Shown here: positions 33,123 to 42,001 of the stretch, in pieces
Position numbering within the stretch: the first letter of the stretch is position 1
How the letters are laid out: each line of letters starts with the position of its first letter
DNA from: JAUWVG01 sp964633715
GTDB taxonomy: Bacteria > Acidobacteriota > Aminicenantia > Aminicenantales > Aminicenantaceae
Direction of reading: 5' to 3'
Assembly (NCBI GenBank): GCA_964633715.1
Contig: CAZWHQ010000019.1
Location: forward strand, 11,976 to 75,975
Length of the DNA stretch: 64,000 bases
Position numbers and translations under genes: made by a program
Notes under the pieces: generated by a model
Seen by the model: the letters and a program-made list of their open reading frames with translations, nothing else
Database searches by the model: none
What the model was told of the DNA's origin: nothing

Positions 33123-34836
33123 GAAGGCCAATCAGAACAAGAATAATGAAGGTGAGAAGTAAAAAAATCAGAATCAACTGCAATCTTGGCCTGGACCTAT
33201 CTGGAGAATAGGAGGAATCTGACAGGTCTCTGGAAAACAAAGCTTCCGGATTTTTAGCCAATCTAGTGCTTATCCCGACAAGAACCATCAACCTGTTGGT
33301 TGTCCATTTAAAAATTGAATCGACCCCCTCTATAAAAATTTTTCTAAAAACTCCCGCTGGCCGCCTGTAGAACCAATCCAAATCCAGCGTGATTTCTGCA
33401 TGGGGATAGAGTTTCTTTCTGAGCAACCAGAAACCGATAAAAGTAAAAATTAGGATTTGTCCACTTTCAACAAGATGAGGGATGGAATAAGGTTTGAAAT
33501 GGACGGGATAAGGAAGAAGTTTATAGAGGAGAGAGGGCACAATACCGTGAAGGCAACAGAAAAAAGCGACCAATCCCATGGCGAGAATCATATTCAAAGG
33601 TATTTTTTTTGGTTCCGGACTTTTTTGATCGGTCATCCACGTAAAATAGGGCAGTTTAAGCCCAACACTGAGAAAGGTTCCAACAGAAGCCAAAAGCATC
33701 ACGAGCATAGCCAGCCCCTGCTGAGACTCTCCTGCTGCGGCCGTGACCATAGATTTGGAGATAAATCCATTAAAGAGAGGGAATCCGGATATAGAAAAAG
33801 CGGCAATCATATAGAGGATCAAAACCGGACGCAATCTTTTATGAAGGCCGCCCAATTTTGTCAATTTGCTTTCCCCTGTCGCATATAGAACAGCACCCGC
33901 CCCCATAAACAAAAGAGCCTTGTAGAGAATATGGCTGAACGCATGCGCCGCAGATCCATTTAAAGCCAGCTCCGTACCCAGGCCAACTCCTGCGACCATG
34001 TATCCAACCTGACTGATGATATGGTAAGCAAGAATGCCGCGTATATCGTTTGAAAGAACGGCGAAAATCACTCCGTATAGAGTCATTACTGTTCCCAAAA
34101 TAAGAAGAATCTCCCAACCGGGAAAAATACGGATAAGAACATAAACAGCGGCTTTTGTGGTAAAAGCACTAAGAAATACGGCCCCTGTGACAGTGGCTTT
34201 AGGATAAGCATCAGACAACCAGGTGTGAAACGGAGGGACAGCGGCATTGATAATCACTCCCAGGAGAATCAACCACGAGGACAGAGGCCCTCCTTGAGTC
34301 AATGTGGTCACGGTAAGACTTCCGGTTTCTGAAAAATGCATTAAAATCCCCATTAACAGAATTCCACCGCCAAGCACATGATAGAAGAGATAACGGAAAC
34401 CTGCTTTTTTAGCATCTGTATTCCGTCTGGCCCAAATGAGAACCGTCGAACTTACAGCCATAAGTTCCCAGTATATAAAAAGTGTAAAGAAGTCGCCGGC
34501 AAAGACCACACCAAGAGCGCTTCCAGCATATAAAAGGGCTGCACAGTGTTGGAAGCTTTCTTTGAGGTGATAAGAATAGAGACTCCCTGCAAATGTTATA
34601 AAAGAAAAAATAATTCCAAAAATTCGGCTCAATGTATCCACACGGCAAAGGATCAATTTAAAATTCATAAAATGAGCGGCAAGAGTTTTCCCCTCCGGGA
34701 AAAACCATACATAGAGCAGAGCAGAAAAGGAAAAAAACACAAAGGCAGCGGAACGTATTTTTTTTGGAAGAAAAGGGATTAAAAATGCCCCGAGAAGCAT
34801 CACCAAAGAGGGAGGAATAGCTAGATCATTTATCAT
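33112..34836 (-). CDS. third antiporter-like (MrpD/NuoL-type) subunit with Lys-to-Asn change
   Basis: 574 residues, about 14 TM helices plus a hydrophilic stretch and a last TM helix. Proton_antipo_M family: FFTLFIYWELMAVS carries the TM5 Glu (Glu124). The conserved TM7 lysine that sits seven residues before the histidine of the 'PLHxWLP' motif is Asn197 here (IINAAVPPFHTWLSDAY). HAFSHILYKALLF keeps the later His/Lys pair. The change suggests weakened or lost proton translocation in this subunit. Last gene of the operon; overlaps the preceding small gene by 11 bases. Confidence 0.88.
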   Translation of the reverse strand: MINDLAIPPSLVMLLGAFLIPFLPKKIRSAAFVFFSFSALLYVWFFPEGKTLAAHFMNFKLILCRVDTLSRIFGIIFSFITFAGSLYSYHLKESFQHCAALLYAGSALGVVFAGDFFTLFIYWELMAVSSTVLIWARRNTDAKKAGFRYLFYHVLGGGILLMGILMHFSETGSLTVTTLTQGGPLSSWLILLGVIINAAVPPFHTWLSDAYPKATVTGAVFLSAFTTKAAVYVLIRIFPGWEILLILGTVMTLYGVIFAVLSNDIRGILAYHIISQVGYMVAGVGLGTELALNGSAAHAFSHILYKALLFMGAGAVLYATGESKLTKLGGLHKRLRPVLILYMIAAFSISGFPLFNGFISKSMVTAAAGESQQGLAMLVMLLASVGTFLSVGLKLPYFTWMTDQKSPEPKKIPLNMILAMGLVAFFCCLHGIVPSLLYKLLPYPVHFKPYSIPHLVESGQILIFTFIGFWLLRKKLYPHAEITLDLDWFYRRPAGVFRKIFIEGVDSIFKWTTNRLMVLVGISTRLAKNPEALFSRDLSDSSYSPDRSRPRLQLILIFLLLTFIILVLIGLLTS

Positions 34837-35047
34837 TGTAATAATTTTCGTTTCTGGTCAACCAAAATTTCCCAAGTGCCTTAGCCACAAGGAAGAGAAG
34901 AATACATCCCAACAAACCAAAAAAAATAAAAAATCCAGGAACCTTTGTCCACCAGTGTCCGTGTCCGGCTTCATGAGGAAGACCGAACTCAGCAAAAAGG
35001 GTTAAGATTGCCAGAAGCAAAAGAATCCATATGCCCCATTTTTTCAC
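34826..35047 (-). CDS. small two-helix membrane protein in antiporter operon
   Basis: 73 residues with TM helices at about 5-21 and 37-58, joined by a His-rich loop (HEAGHGHWW). It overlaps both neighbours (4 and 11 bases), so it is surely translated with the antiporter subunits. No named family recognised. The His-rich loop could bind metal or serve in ion handling, which is speculation. Confidence 0.75.
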   Translation of the reverse strand: MKKWGIWILLLLAILTLFAEFGLPHEAGHGHWWTKVPGFFIFFGLLGCILLFLVAKALGKFWLTRNENYYNDK

Positions 35048-36546
35048 GGGTAAAGCCCTCCAAAAACACTGGCTGCAGTCGATAGAGCCAATTTGAAAAA
35101 ATTAAAAAATAAATTTGGAAACAGTCCAAATACAACAGAAAGACAGGCTGTGATAACGAGTGGAACGACCATGGCGGGTTTAGCTTCTGAAAGATGTTCC
35201 TGTATCTGTCCCTTTCGGAAAAATGATCGATATACAATAGGTGAAAAATAGGCCATATTGAGCACTCCACTGATGACAAGGACAACAATGAGAATGGGCA
35301 AACCGGAATCAGCGGCGCCATAACCGAGATACCATTTGCTGATAAATCCATTAACAGGCGGGATCCCCGCTAATCCAATTGACGCGATAGCAAAGGCCCC
35401 CAATGTCCATGGCATGGCCCTTCCAATTCCATCCATTTCACTGATGTTTTCTTTGTGTAAATGGACATAGATCGCGCCCGCACAAAAAAACAAAGTGATT
35501 TTCATTGTCGCGTGAAAAACAATGTGCAGCAGACTTCCTATCAAAGCGGCTGAGCTCATTATCCCCACGCCCAAAACAATATACGACAGATGTGCGACCG
35601 TGGAATACGCCAGCCTTTTTTTGAGATTATCCTGTTTGAGAGCCAGCAAAGATCCCGCAAGGATAGTGACAACAGCAAAAACGATAAGAACCGTGTTTAA
35701 ATTGAATTGGGCCATAATACTTGGCCCGAAGATAAACATGGACACACGAATTACCCCAAACACTCCGGCTTTGACCACGGCCACGGCATGAAGAAGAGCG
35801 CTGACCGGTGTAGGCGCAGCCATTGCCGTAGGCAGCCAGCTGTGTAAAGGCATAATGGAGGCCTTTACACCCACGCCAACAATAAAGAGGAAAAAAAGAG
35901 GCACGGCTGTATTGGCATTCAGAACGAGCCCTTTTAGCAGTCCTCCGGGGACAAAATCCAGGTGTCCATTTAATAAATAGGTCCATGCAGCTGCAGCGAT
36001 CAAAAATACACCGGCTGTGAGAGTGTAAGCCAAGTATTTCCGTCCAGCGTAGATCGCTTCTTTGGTTTCCTTATGGATGACAAGAGGATAGGTAGCAATG
36101 GTCAGGATTTCATAAAAAAGGATAAAGGTCACCAAATTGGCAGCAAAGGCTATACCTATAGTTGAGGACAGACAAACTGCAAAATAAGAAAAATACCGGG
36201 TTTGTTTGTGTTCTCCCAATCCTCGCACGTATCCAATGGAAAAAAAGGAAGTGAGAATCCAAAGACCTGAAGCGACAAGTGCAAAAAAAACTCCAATCGC
36301 ATCCGCCTTGAGTGCCAATTGAACATTAGGTGTAATCTCAAAAAGATGAATGGTCGCCACTTTGTTTTCAAGAGCACCTGGAAGCAATGTCAGTACTAGA
36401 TAAAACTTGGCAACTCCGGCTGCAATAGTCCAAAACTCCCGGAGATTCGGTCTCTTATGGCTTAATATAATCAAAGGGACCACAGCCAAAGACACCAGTA
36501 TTGCATACAGTGGAACAGCCGAAGTATAAATGTCAGACATATTCAT
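35044..36546 (-). CDS. second MrpD-like antiporter subunit
   Basis: 500 residues, about 14 TM helices, Proton_antipo_M family. Key residues are intact: TM5 Glu in FILFYEILTIATYP, TM7 Lys in VGVKASIMPLHSWLP, and the FHATMKITLFFCAG block. GIPPVNGFISKWYLG is typical of MrpD and NuoN/M. It moves protons or sodium across the membrane as part of the Mrp-type complex. Separated from the first MrpD-like gene by 7 bases. Confidence 0.9.
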   Translation of the reverse strand: MNMSDIYTSAVPLYAILVSLAVVPLIILSHKRPNLREFWTIAAGVAKFYLVLTLLPGALENKVATIHLFEITPNVQLALKADAIGVFFALVASGLWILTSFFSIGYVRGLGEHKQTRYFSYFAVCLSSTIGIAFAANLVTFILFYEILTIATYPLVIHKETKEAIYAGRKYLAYTLTAGVFLIAAAAWTYLLNGHLDFVPGGLLKGLVLNANTAVPLFFLFIVGVGVKASIMPLHSWLPTAMAAPTPVSALLHAVAVVKAGVFGVIRVSMFIFGPSIMAQFNLNTVLIVFAVVTILAGSLLALKQDNLKKRLAYSTVAHLSYIVLGVGIMSSAALIGSLLHIVFHATMKITLFFCAGAIYVHLHKENISEMDGIGRAMPWTLGAFAIASIGLAGIPPVNGFISKWYLGYGAADSGLPILIVVLVISGVLNMAYFSPIVYRSFFRKGQIQEHLSEAKPAMVVPLVITACLSVVFGLFPNLFFNFFKLALSTAASVFGGLYP

Positions 36547-36553
36547 AAAAATC

Positions 36554-38044
36554 TCACATTCCCGGCGGAAGAACCTTCATCAAAATGCCTTTCACAATAA
36601 ATGTGTTTATAAATCCAAAGATAAACAGGGCCACAGCCAAAACAAGAGTGGGGATGAGCATAGAAGCCGCCACTTCTTTGCTTTTTAGATTCTGATGGCC
36701 CTTATCTCCTTGGCTGTCCTTGAAATATATTTTTTCAATAATACGAAAAAAATAGACTGCATTCAGCAGGCTGCTTAAAAGAATGACTGCCAGAAAAAAC
36801 CAGCTTTTGTTTTCAATTGTCCCTAGGGCAAGATACCATTTGCTGAAAAATCCAACGGTTGGCGGGATACCCACCATGGCCAAAGATCCGGCCACAAAAG
36901 AGGCTGTCGTCCACGGCATTGTCTTCCGTAGAGAAACATTAAATTCCTTTATATTTGAATGGCCCAGTTGAGTACGAAAATTCCCAGCGACTAAAAACAA
37001 ACAGGCTTTCATTAAACCATGATTCAGAATATGAAGAACAGCTCCGATAAACCCATAGGGATTGGCAAGGCCAATTCCAAGTCCGATATAGCCAATCTGC
37101 GAAATGCTGCTGTAGGCCAGCATCCTTTTCATTTCATCTTGAGAGATGGCTAGGATCGATCCGTATAAAATTCCGGCTGCGGACAACCAGGTTATGATTT
37201 GAGCGATCGGAAAAACCTGTATGACAAATTTTACTCCGAACACAAAAAGAAGTATCCGTAAAATCCCGTAAGCTCCAATCTTCACTCCAATAGGGGCCAT
37301 GATTGACGAAGAAGCCGAAGGCGCGTGGGTATATGCATCCGGAAGCCATCCATGGAGAGGAAATAATGCCATTTTGATACCAAGGCCTAAAACCATCAAG
37401 GATAACGCCACGATGACAACAGGCTGGGTTCCTAAAACAGGAAGTATCCCTTTGATGTCTGCCATATTGAGGGAGCCGGTATAAATATAGAGAAAACCCA
37501 CTCCAAGAAGATAAAAACCTCCTCCAACCGTTCCCATAATCAAGTAACGGAAAGCAGAAATAGTTGATTTTTTGTCCCCTACCGCAACCATGCCGTAAAG
37601 GGCCAAGGAAGAAATTTCCAGGAACACATACAGATTAAAAAAATCTCCTGTCAAAAGAATGCCATTGGCGCCGCAGAGGAACAGCATGACAAGGGCATAA
37701 TACGGGACTCTCTTGTGTTCTGGGATTTCTTTTTTAACTAATATCCCGGCGTGGACCAGCACAATAAAAGCGATCCCATTAATGACAGCCGTCAAAAATG
37801 CTGACAACGGATCGAGGACATATTCTATCCCTATTGGCGGGGGCCATCCGCCAAAAAAATATCTAACGGATCCAGAATTTAATACAGTAAACACATTGGT
37901 TATGGAAATGATTGTACTGGAAAGAGTGGCGGCAAGGGCAATAAAGTAGGCCCAAGAACGGAGTTTTAAGGCCACCAAAGGGATAATAATACCTGCAAAA
38001 AGGAATATCAGTGGAGCCAGAGCGGGCGCGTTATTCTGTATCAT
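36554..38044 (-). CDS. mrpD: MrpD/MnhD antiporter subunit
   Basis: 496 residues, about 14 TM helices. TM5 Glu in FNLYVFLEISSLALYGM, TM7 Lys in LGIKMALFPLHGWLPDAYTHAPS, and HILNHGLMKACLFLVAG are the standard MrpD residues for cation/proton exchange. Closest by appearance to canonical MrpD/MbhH and follows MrpC, as in Mrp and Mbh operons. Overlaps mrpC by 14 bases. Confidence 0.92.
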   Translation of the reverse strand: MIQNNAPALAPLIFLFAGIIIPLVALKLRSWAYFIALAATLSSTIISITNVFTVLNSGSVRYFFGGWPPPIGIEYVLDPLSAFLTAVINGIAFIVLVHAGILVKKEIPEHKRVPYYALVMLFLCGANGILLTGDFFNLYVFLEISSLALYGMVAVGDKKSTISAFRYLIMGTVGGGFYLLGVGFLYIYTGSLNMADIKGILPVLGTQPVVIVALSLMVLGLGIKMALFPLHGWLPDAYTHAPSASSSIMAPIGVKIGAYGILRILLFVFGVKFVIQVFPIAQIITWLSAAGILYGSILAISQDEMKRMLAYSSISQIGYIGLGIGLANPYGFIGAVLHILNHGLMKACLFLVAGNFRTQLGHSNIKEFNVSLRKTMPWTTASFVAGSLAMVGIPPTVGFFSKWYLALGTIENKSWFFLAVILLSSLLNAVYFFRIIEKIYFKDSQGDKGHQNLKSKEVAASMLIPTLVLAVALFIFGFINTFIVKGILMKVLPPGM

Positions 38045-38411
38045 CTTTCATATTATTTAGAAGAGTGTTTTCATCCAATGTTCTGTATTGGCGATAGATC
38101 CGGATGACCAATGCAAAAGCCACTCCACTGATGGCCACACCAACAACAATGGCTGTCAGCATTAATGTATGGGGCAAAGGATTGATGAACTGAGCCGGGA
38201 ATCCTGCTTTTTCGCCGTGTTCCAGTATCGGGACGTTGGCATTCCACTTGGATGCACTGGCCACAAAAAATAGGATAATCGAGACCTGAAATATGGACAT
38301 GCCAATTATTTTTTTCACGAGATTCTTTTTAAAAATTATCCCGTAAAGACCGATAACCAATAGCACCAAAATAAACCAGTAGGCATAGTGCCCTACGAGG
38401 ACATCAAACAT
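38031..38411 (-). CDS. mrpC: MrpC/MnhC antiporter subunit
   Basis: 126 residues, three TM helices, NuoK-like. GLYGIIFKKNLVKKIIGMSIFQVSIILFF and the PLPHTLMLTAIVVGVAISGVAFAL block are diagnostic for MrpC. The loop between TM2 and TM3 is extended compared with NuoK, as usual in MrpC. Overlaps mrpB by 8 bases. Confidence 0.92.
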   Translation of the reverse strand: MFDVLVGHYAYWFILVLLVIGLYGIIFKKNLVKKIIGMSIFQVSIILFFVASASKWNANVPILEHGEKAGFPAQFINPLPHTLMLTAIVVGVAISGVAFALVIRIYRQYRTLDENTLLNNMKDDTE

Positions 38412-38841
38412 CTGGCTCCTCCCCTAATAAGTCATCATAGATAGCCACTAGAATGGCCATTACAGCCAGACCAACTCCAATCTCAACAAACAATATCCCA
38501 AAAGACCTCTTCATGGAGGCTTCTTGGGCAATGGGTAAAAAATGATAGTTGAGAAATGTTCCTCCGAAAAAAACAGCCGCTAAACCTGTCCCAAAGTAGA
38601 TCAGAACGCCCAGCGAGCCCAAAGGAGTTCCCCATCTGCTGTTAAACTGCAACTGGCCGATCTCACTCCCGAGTGCCAGCCGTAACAGAATGACACTGGC
38701 AGCCAGCATCGTTCCGCCCTGAAATCCTCCTCCCGGGCTGTAGTGTCCGTGGGCGATGACATACATCCCAAACAACAGAATGAATGGAGCGACGATTGAA
38801 CTGATCAATGTGGTGATCGGATCTTCTTCATTACTCTTCAT
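38404..38841 (-). CDS. mrpB: MrpB/MnhB antiporter subunit
   Basis: 145 residues, four TM helices, MnhB family. Signature IAHGHYSPGGGFQGGTMLAASVILL. Part of the membrane cation/proton antiporter. Overlaps the MbhE-like gene by 11 bases. Confidence 0.92.
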   Translation of the reverse strand: MKSNEEDPITTLISSIVAPFILLFGMYVIAHGHYSPGGGFQGGTMLAASVILLRLALGSEIGQLQFNSRWGTPLGSLGVLIYFGTGLAAVFFGGTFLNYHFLPIAQEASMKRSFGILFVEIGVGLAVMAILVAIYDDLLGEEPDV

Positions 38842-39139
38842 CGTCTTTCCTTTTTTTTCGCAAAAGCAAAAAACAGATAAGACCTGCAGTCATTATCACT
38901 GTTTCTTCTCCGAGCGTATCGTATCCCCTGTAGTCTGCCAAAATAGCTGTGACCATGTTTGGCGTATGCGTATCTTTATATGCATTGCGGATATAATAAG
39001 AAGACGCATTCTGCGTTCCTGTGGGACTTTTCTCCTGGTTGACAACAGCATCGACATTCCCTCTATTTGGAAGTCCGGTCGAGGCATAGATCAACAAAAA
39101 TAAAAAGACAAGCAAAATGAAAGAGTTAATGAGTTTCAA
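38831..39139 (-). CDS. MbhE-like subunit (split MrpA C-terminal piece)
   Basis: 102 residues, two TM helices flanking a polar section. YYIRNAYKDTHTPNMVTAILADYRGYDTLGEETV is the conserved 'D-x-R-G-x-D-T-x-x-E' stretch (here ADYRGYDTLGEE) found in MbhE and at the C-terminal end or MrpB-like N-terminal extension of MrpA/MrpB. Overlaps the DUF4040/MbhD gene by 4 bases. It is one of two small proteins that replace the C-terminal part of MrpA. Confidence 0.85.
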   Translation of the reverse strand: MKLINSFILLVFLFLLIYASTGLPNRGNVDAVVNQEKSPTGTQNASSYYIRNAYKDTHTPNMVTAILADYRGYDTLGEETVIMTAGLICFLLLRKKRKDDEE

Positions 39140-39381
39140 TCTGAGCTCCTTCGTGTTGTTTTGAATATAAGAACAACCATCAGCACGCCCGTTATCCCTC
39201 CTCCGACAACGGCTTCTGTAAAGCCCACATCTATCGCCCCCATGACGACATAGAGGAGTGCTGCTGCGAAGCTAAAAACGGTGAGAGTCACAACAGCTGT
39301 AAGCAGGTTCCGCACGAAGAGTGAAATCAGGGAGGTTAGGATCAAAACGATAAACAGCGTGATTTCAATTTCCCAGTGCAT
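39136..39381 (-). CDS. MbhD/DUF4040-like subunit (split MrpA C-terminal piece)
   Basis: 81 residues, three TM helices. FTEAVVGGGITGVLMVVLIF is the DUF4040/MbhD signature, otherwise part of the MrpA C terminus. It immediately abuts mrpG. Together with the next gene it gives the Mbh/Mbs-type arrangement in which MrpA's tail is encoded separately. Confidence 0.88.
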   Translation of the reverse strand: MHWEIEITLFIVLILTSLISLFVRNLLTAVVTLTVFSFAAALLYVVMGAIDVGFTEAVVGGGITGVLMVVLIFKTTRRSSD

Positions 39382-39708
39382 TTATTTTTCCGATTTTTTT
39401 TGTGAATTTTTATTGAATTTTGGTTTGACGCCAAAGAAAAAGGCTGCCCGGGCCAGGGCATGTGTCGCTGTTGGATTAGTTAGAGCCACAAAAACCAATA
39501 TAATCAGCATTTTTGCACTGTTGAGAGTTAATCCCTCATACATAATGAAACCACATAAAATCAGAAGAATTCCCAGTGTATCGGCTTTCCCTGTGGCATG
39601 GCTTCGAGTATAAAAATCCGGAAGTCTGATTAAACCAATACTTCCAACAAGAAGAAAAAAAACTCCTGCACTAATCAATGGAATGGAGAGCAGATCAAAA
39701 AAGCTCAT
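39382..39708 (-). CDS. mrpG: MrpG/MnhG antiporter subunit
   Basis: 108 residues, three TM helices. GLIRLPDFYTRSHATGKADTLG is the classical MnhG signature. The C-terminal end is Lys-rich. Overlaps mrpF by 4 bases. Confidence 0.93.
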   Translation of the reverse strand: MSFFDLLSIPLISAGVFFLLVGSIGLIRLPDFYTRSHATGKADTLGILLILCGFIMYEGLTLNSAKMLIILVFVALTNPTATHALARAAFFFGVKPKFNKNSQKKSEK

Positions 39709-39977
39709 TTTCTACTGCGCGTCCTTGTTTCGATATACTTTGCCACGGCTATCACTCCAATAAAGTTTAAACAGGCGTAAGCAAGAGTGATATCAATGAA
39801 CATTTCTTCGCGGTCAAATATAAATCCCATGAGCAGGATAATGACCATTGTTTTTGTGGCTATAGCTCCAGCACCCAGCATACGATCGATCAAGCGTGGT
39901 CCTGTTAGAACACGATAGAGAGGGATAAAAATGATGATCGCTAGAGCTACAGCAAGATAAGTGAAAAAATCATGCAT
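39705..39977 (-). CDS. mrpF: MrpF/MnhF antiporter subunit
   Basis: 90 residues, three TM helices. YRVLTGPRLIDRMLGAGAIATK and DITLAYACLNFIGVIAVAKYIE match MnhF. Its start codon shares one base with the mrpE stop (TAATG), showing tight coupling. Confidence 0.93.
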   Translation of the reverse strand: MHDFFTYLAVALAIIIFIPLYRVLTGPRLIDRMLGAGAIATKTMVIILLMGFIFDREEMFIDITLAYACLNFIGVIAVAKYIETRTRSRK

Positions 39978-40534
39978 TATTTTCTTTTCATCCTTTTTTC
40001 AATCCGGACGTCACCGATGACCGTTGTCGGCCGTCTATGGTAGAGTTTTGCCACTTGTTTAGGCAGCGAACCATCCACAATTCCGGAATGAGATGCGTCC
40101 ATCAGCGCATGGACGAGAAATTCATCGTCGGCAATATTGATGGTCAGAGTCCCGGGAGTTAAAGTGATGGAGTTTCCGAGAATCACTCTTGCTGTAATAT
40201 TAGGGAGTTTGGTTTTGAATTTCAAAAGACTGGGATTGATAGGCATCCGGGGATGCAGAACAACGTAGGCCACCTGAAGGCTGGCCAGAATAATCTGCCA
40301 GATTAACCAGGGGATATAAAAAATTAGACGGCTCCAGCTTAGAGAATGCTCTTGGGCAATTTTTTTCTGATAGTAAAGATATTTGTTTATCCTCAGCTGA
40401 ACAAGAGTAACGATAAGAGCAGAGACCACTCCAAGAGTTATGTGGAACCAGTCATATTTACCACTTAAAAGGAGCCACAATCCAAACAGAATGATAAACT
40501 GCAGTATGGATCCTTTTAAAAATGCTTTTTTCAT
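39977..40534 (-). CDS. mrpE: MrpE/MnhE antiporter subunit
   Basis: 185 residues, two to three TM helices then a cytosolic domain. WLLLSGKYDWFHITLGVVSAL, LRINKYLYYQ and the ILGNSITLTPGTLTINI strand are MnhE signatures. First gene of the eleven-gene minus-strand operon. No strong ribosome site; the start lies at the edge of a long inverted repeat. Confidence 0.9.
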   Translation of the reverse strand: MKKAFLKGSILQFIILFGLWLLLSGKYDWFHITLGVVSALIVTLVQLRINKYLYYQKKIAQEHSLSWSRLIFYIPWLIWQIILASLQVAYVVLHPRMPINPSLLKFKTKLPNITARVILGNSITLTPGTLTINIADDEFLVHALMDASHSGIVDGSLPKQVAKLYHRRPTTVIGDVRIEKRMKRK

Positions 40535-40604
40535 TTTTTAACTCATCATTTTACACATAAAACAATCTAAAGTCCCTGAAATTGTAAAGAAATGAGTTAA
40601 AAAA
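40534..40604. repeat. long inverted repeat between divergent antiporter and symporter genes
   Basis: TTTTTTAACTCAT (40534-40546) and ATGAGTTAAAAAA (40592-40604) are perfect 13-base reverse complements 45 bases apart; shorter TTTACA/TGTAAA segments continue the symmetry inward. It abuts the mrpE start codon and could be an operator or transcribed structure acting on both genes. Confidence 0.55.
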
Positions 40605-40682
40605 ATCGAGTTTTCTTTATGTTCAGTGAATTGACCTGCTTGTTTTGGGTGTGATAAGGTTTCTTCTACTGATGGAAGTCAG

Positions 40683-41903
40683 ATGAAGACGAACTTCAAA
40701 AAAATCACTCTGACACATTACATTTTTATCGGCTTTTTTTTGGGCATCGCAGCCGGATGGATTTTTGGCGAAGGAATTCTGCCCTTTGCAGAGCCACTTG
40801 CTGAACTGTTTCTTCGCCTCCTGCGGATGGCCATCATCCCTCTCATTTTTACGTCTATAATATCCGCTGTCGTTGGAGTGGGGCACCTGGGACGGCTCGG
40901 ATTGAAAACATTCGGCTATTATATTGTCAGCAGTTTGATGGCAATACTGACCGGTCAGATTTTGGTGAATATTTTAAAACCCGGAGTCGGAGCGAATATT
41001 GGGCTTGAGGAAGCTCCTGCACAAATAGCCGCCTCTCAGCAAAGCCTTCAGGATCTTTTGCTCAATATTATCCCTGAAAATCCTATCGCCTCTATGGCCC
41101 AGGGGGATGTGCTGCCTGTTATCTTTTTTTCCATTCTATTTGCCTTTTTTATCACCAAACTGAATGAAAAACCTAGAGCCCAACTGAGTGATTTTTTTCA
41201 GGCTGCATTTGAGGCCATGCTTAAGCTTACCCTGTTTGTTGTCTGGAGCGCTCCGCTTGGAGTTTTTGGCATCATTGCTCGAATTGTCGCAAAAACAGGT
41301 TTTGAATCATTCCGATCTCTGGGATTTTATTTTTTTGTCGTTTTGATCGGCCTGGCTATCCACGCGTCCGTGAATCTTCCCCTTTTGCTGACACTTGTCG
41401 CCCGGATAAATCCTCTTAAACACTACAAGGGAATGACCCAAGCCCTGCTGTTCGGCTTCTCCACTTGCTCCACAATGGTCACACTCCCCCTGACAATGAA
41501 AGCCGTGACCGGCAATTCAAAAGTGTCAAAAAAAATCGCAGGATTCACTCTTCCCATCGGGGCCACTGTCAATATGGACGGGACCGCCCTCTATGAATGT
41601 GTGGCGACTATATTTATCGCTCAAGTCTACGGATTTGAGCTGACATTCAGTGCACAAATCCTTATCGTTATCACAGCGCTGCTGGCGTCCATTGGTGCGG
41701 CCAGCGTACCCATGAGCGGCATGGTCATGATGTCCATCATCCTCAAAGCCGTAGGACTGCCGCTTGAAGGAGTGGCGATCATTCTTGCTGTGGACCGTAT
41801 TTTGGACATGTTTCGCACGACTATCAACATCCTGAGTGACAGCTGTGGAGCCGTGATTGTTGCTCGAATGGAGGGAGAAAGCTTGGAGGGAATCGGAGAA
41901 TAG
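40683..41903 (+). CDS. dicarboxylate/amino acid:cation symporter (DAACS family)
   Basis: 406 residues, the usual size, with about 8 TM helices and two re-entrant hairpins. LRMAIIPLIFTSIISAV, the Ser/Thr-rich hairpin GFSTCSTMVTLPLTM and GATVNMDGTALYE (the NMDGT motif binding Na+ and substrate) identify the GltP/DctA-like family. It imports glutamate, aspartate or C4-dicarboxylates with Na+ or H+. Coupling to the sodium gradient made by the neighbouring antiporter is plausible. GGAAG precedes the ATG. Confidence 0.93.
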   Translation: MKTNFKKITLTHYIFIGFFLGIAAGWIFGEGILPFAEPLAELFLRLLRMAIIPLIFTSIISAVVGVGHLGRLGLKTFGYYIVSSLMAILTGQILVNILKPGVGANIGLEEAPAQIAASQQSLQDLLLNIIPENPIASMAQGDVLPVIFFSILFAFFITKLNEKPRAQLSDFFQAAFEAMLKLTLFVVWSAPLGVFGIIARIVAKTGFESFRSLGFYFFVVLIGLAIHASVNLPLLLTLVARINPLKHYKGMTQALLFGFSTCSTMVTLPLTMKAVTGNSKVSKKIAGFTLPIGATVNMDGTALYECVATIFIAQVYGFELTFSAQILIVITALLASIGAASVPMSGMVMMSIILKAVGLPLEGVAIILAVDRILDMFRTTINILSDSCGAVIVARMEGESLEGIGE

Positions 41904-42001
41904 CTTGAGTGTTGTATATAAAACGGACGGATTTGCAAATAATTCTTTTATTGGGAAATAAACTTGATTATAATGATTGGCCGAAGAAAGGAGGTAATTT
42001 T

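Noticed and set aside
33112..40534. Reading the operon as NADH dehydrogenase (complex I) or a hydrogenase.
   Set aside because: Only Mrp-type membrane subunits are present; no NuoB/C/D/I-like or NiFe subunits. MrpE, F, G and B are specific to antiporters and Mbh/Mbs complexes.
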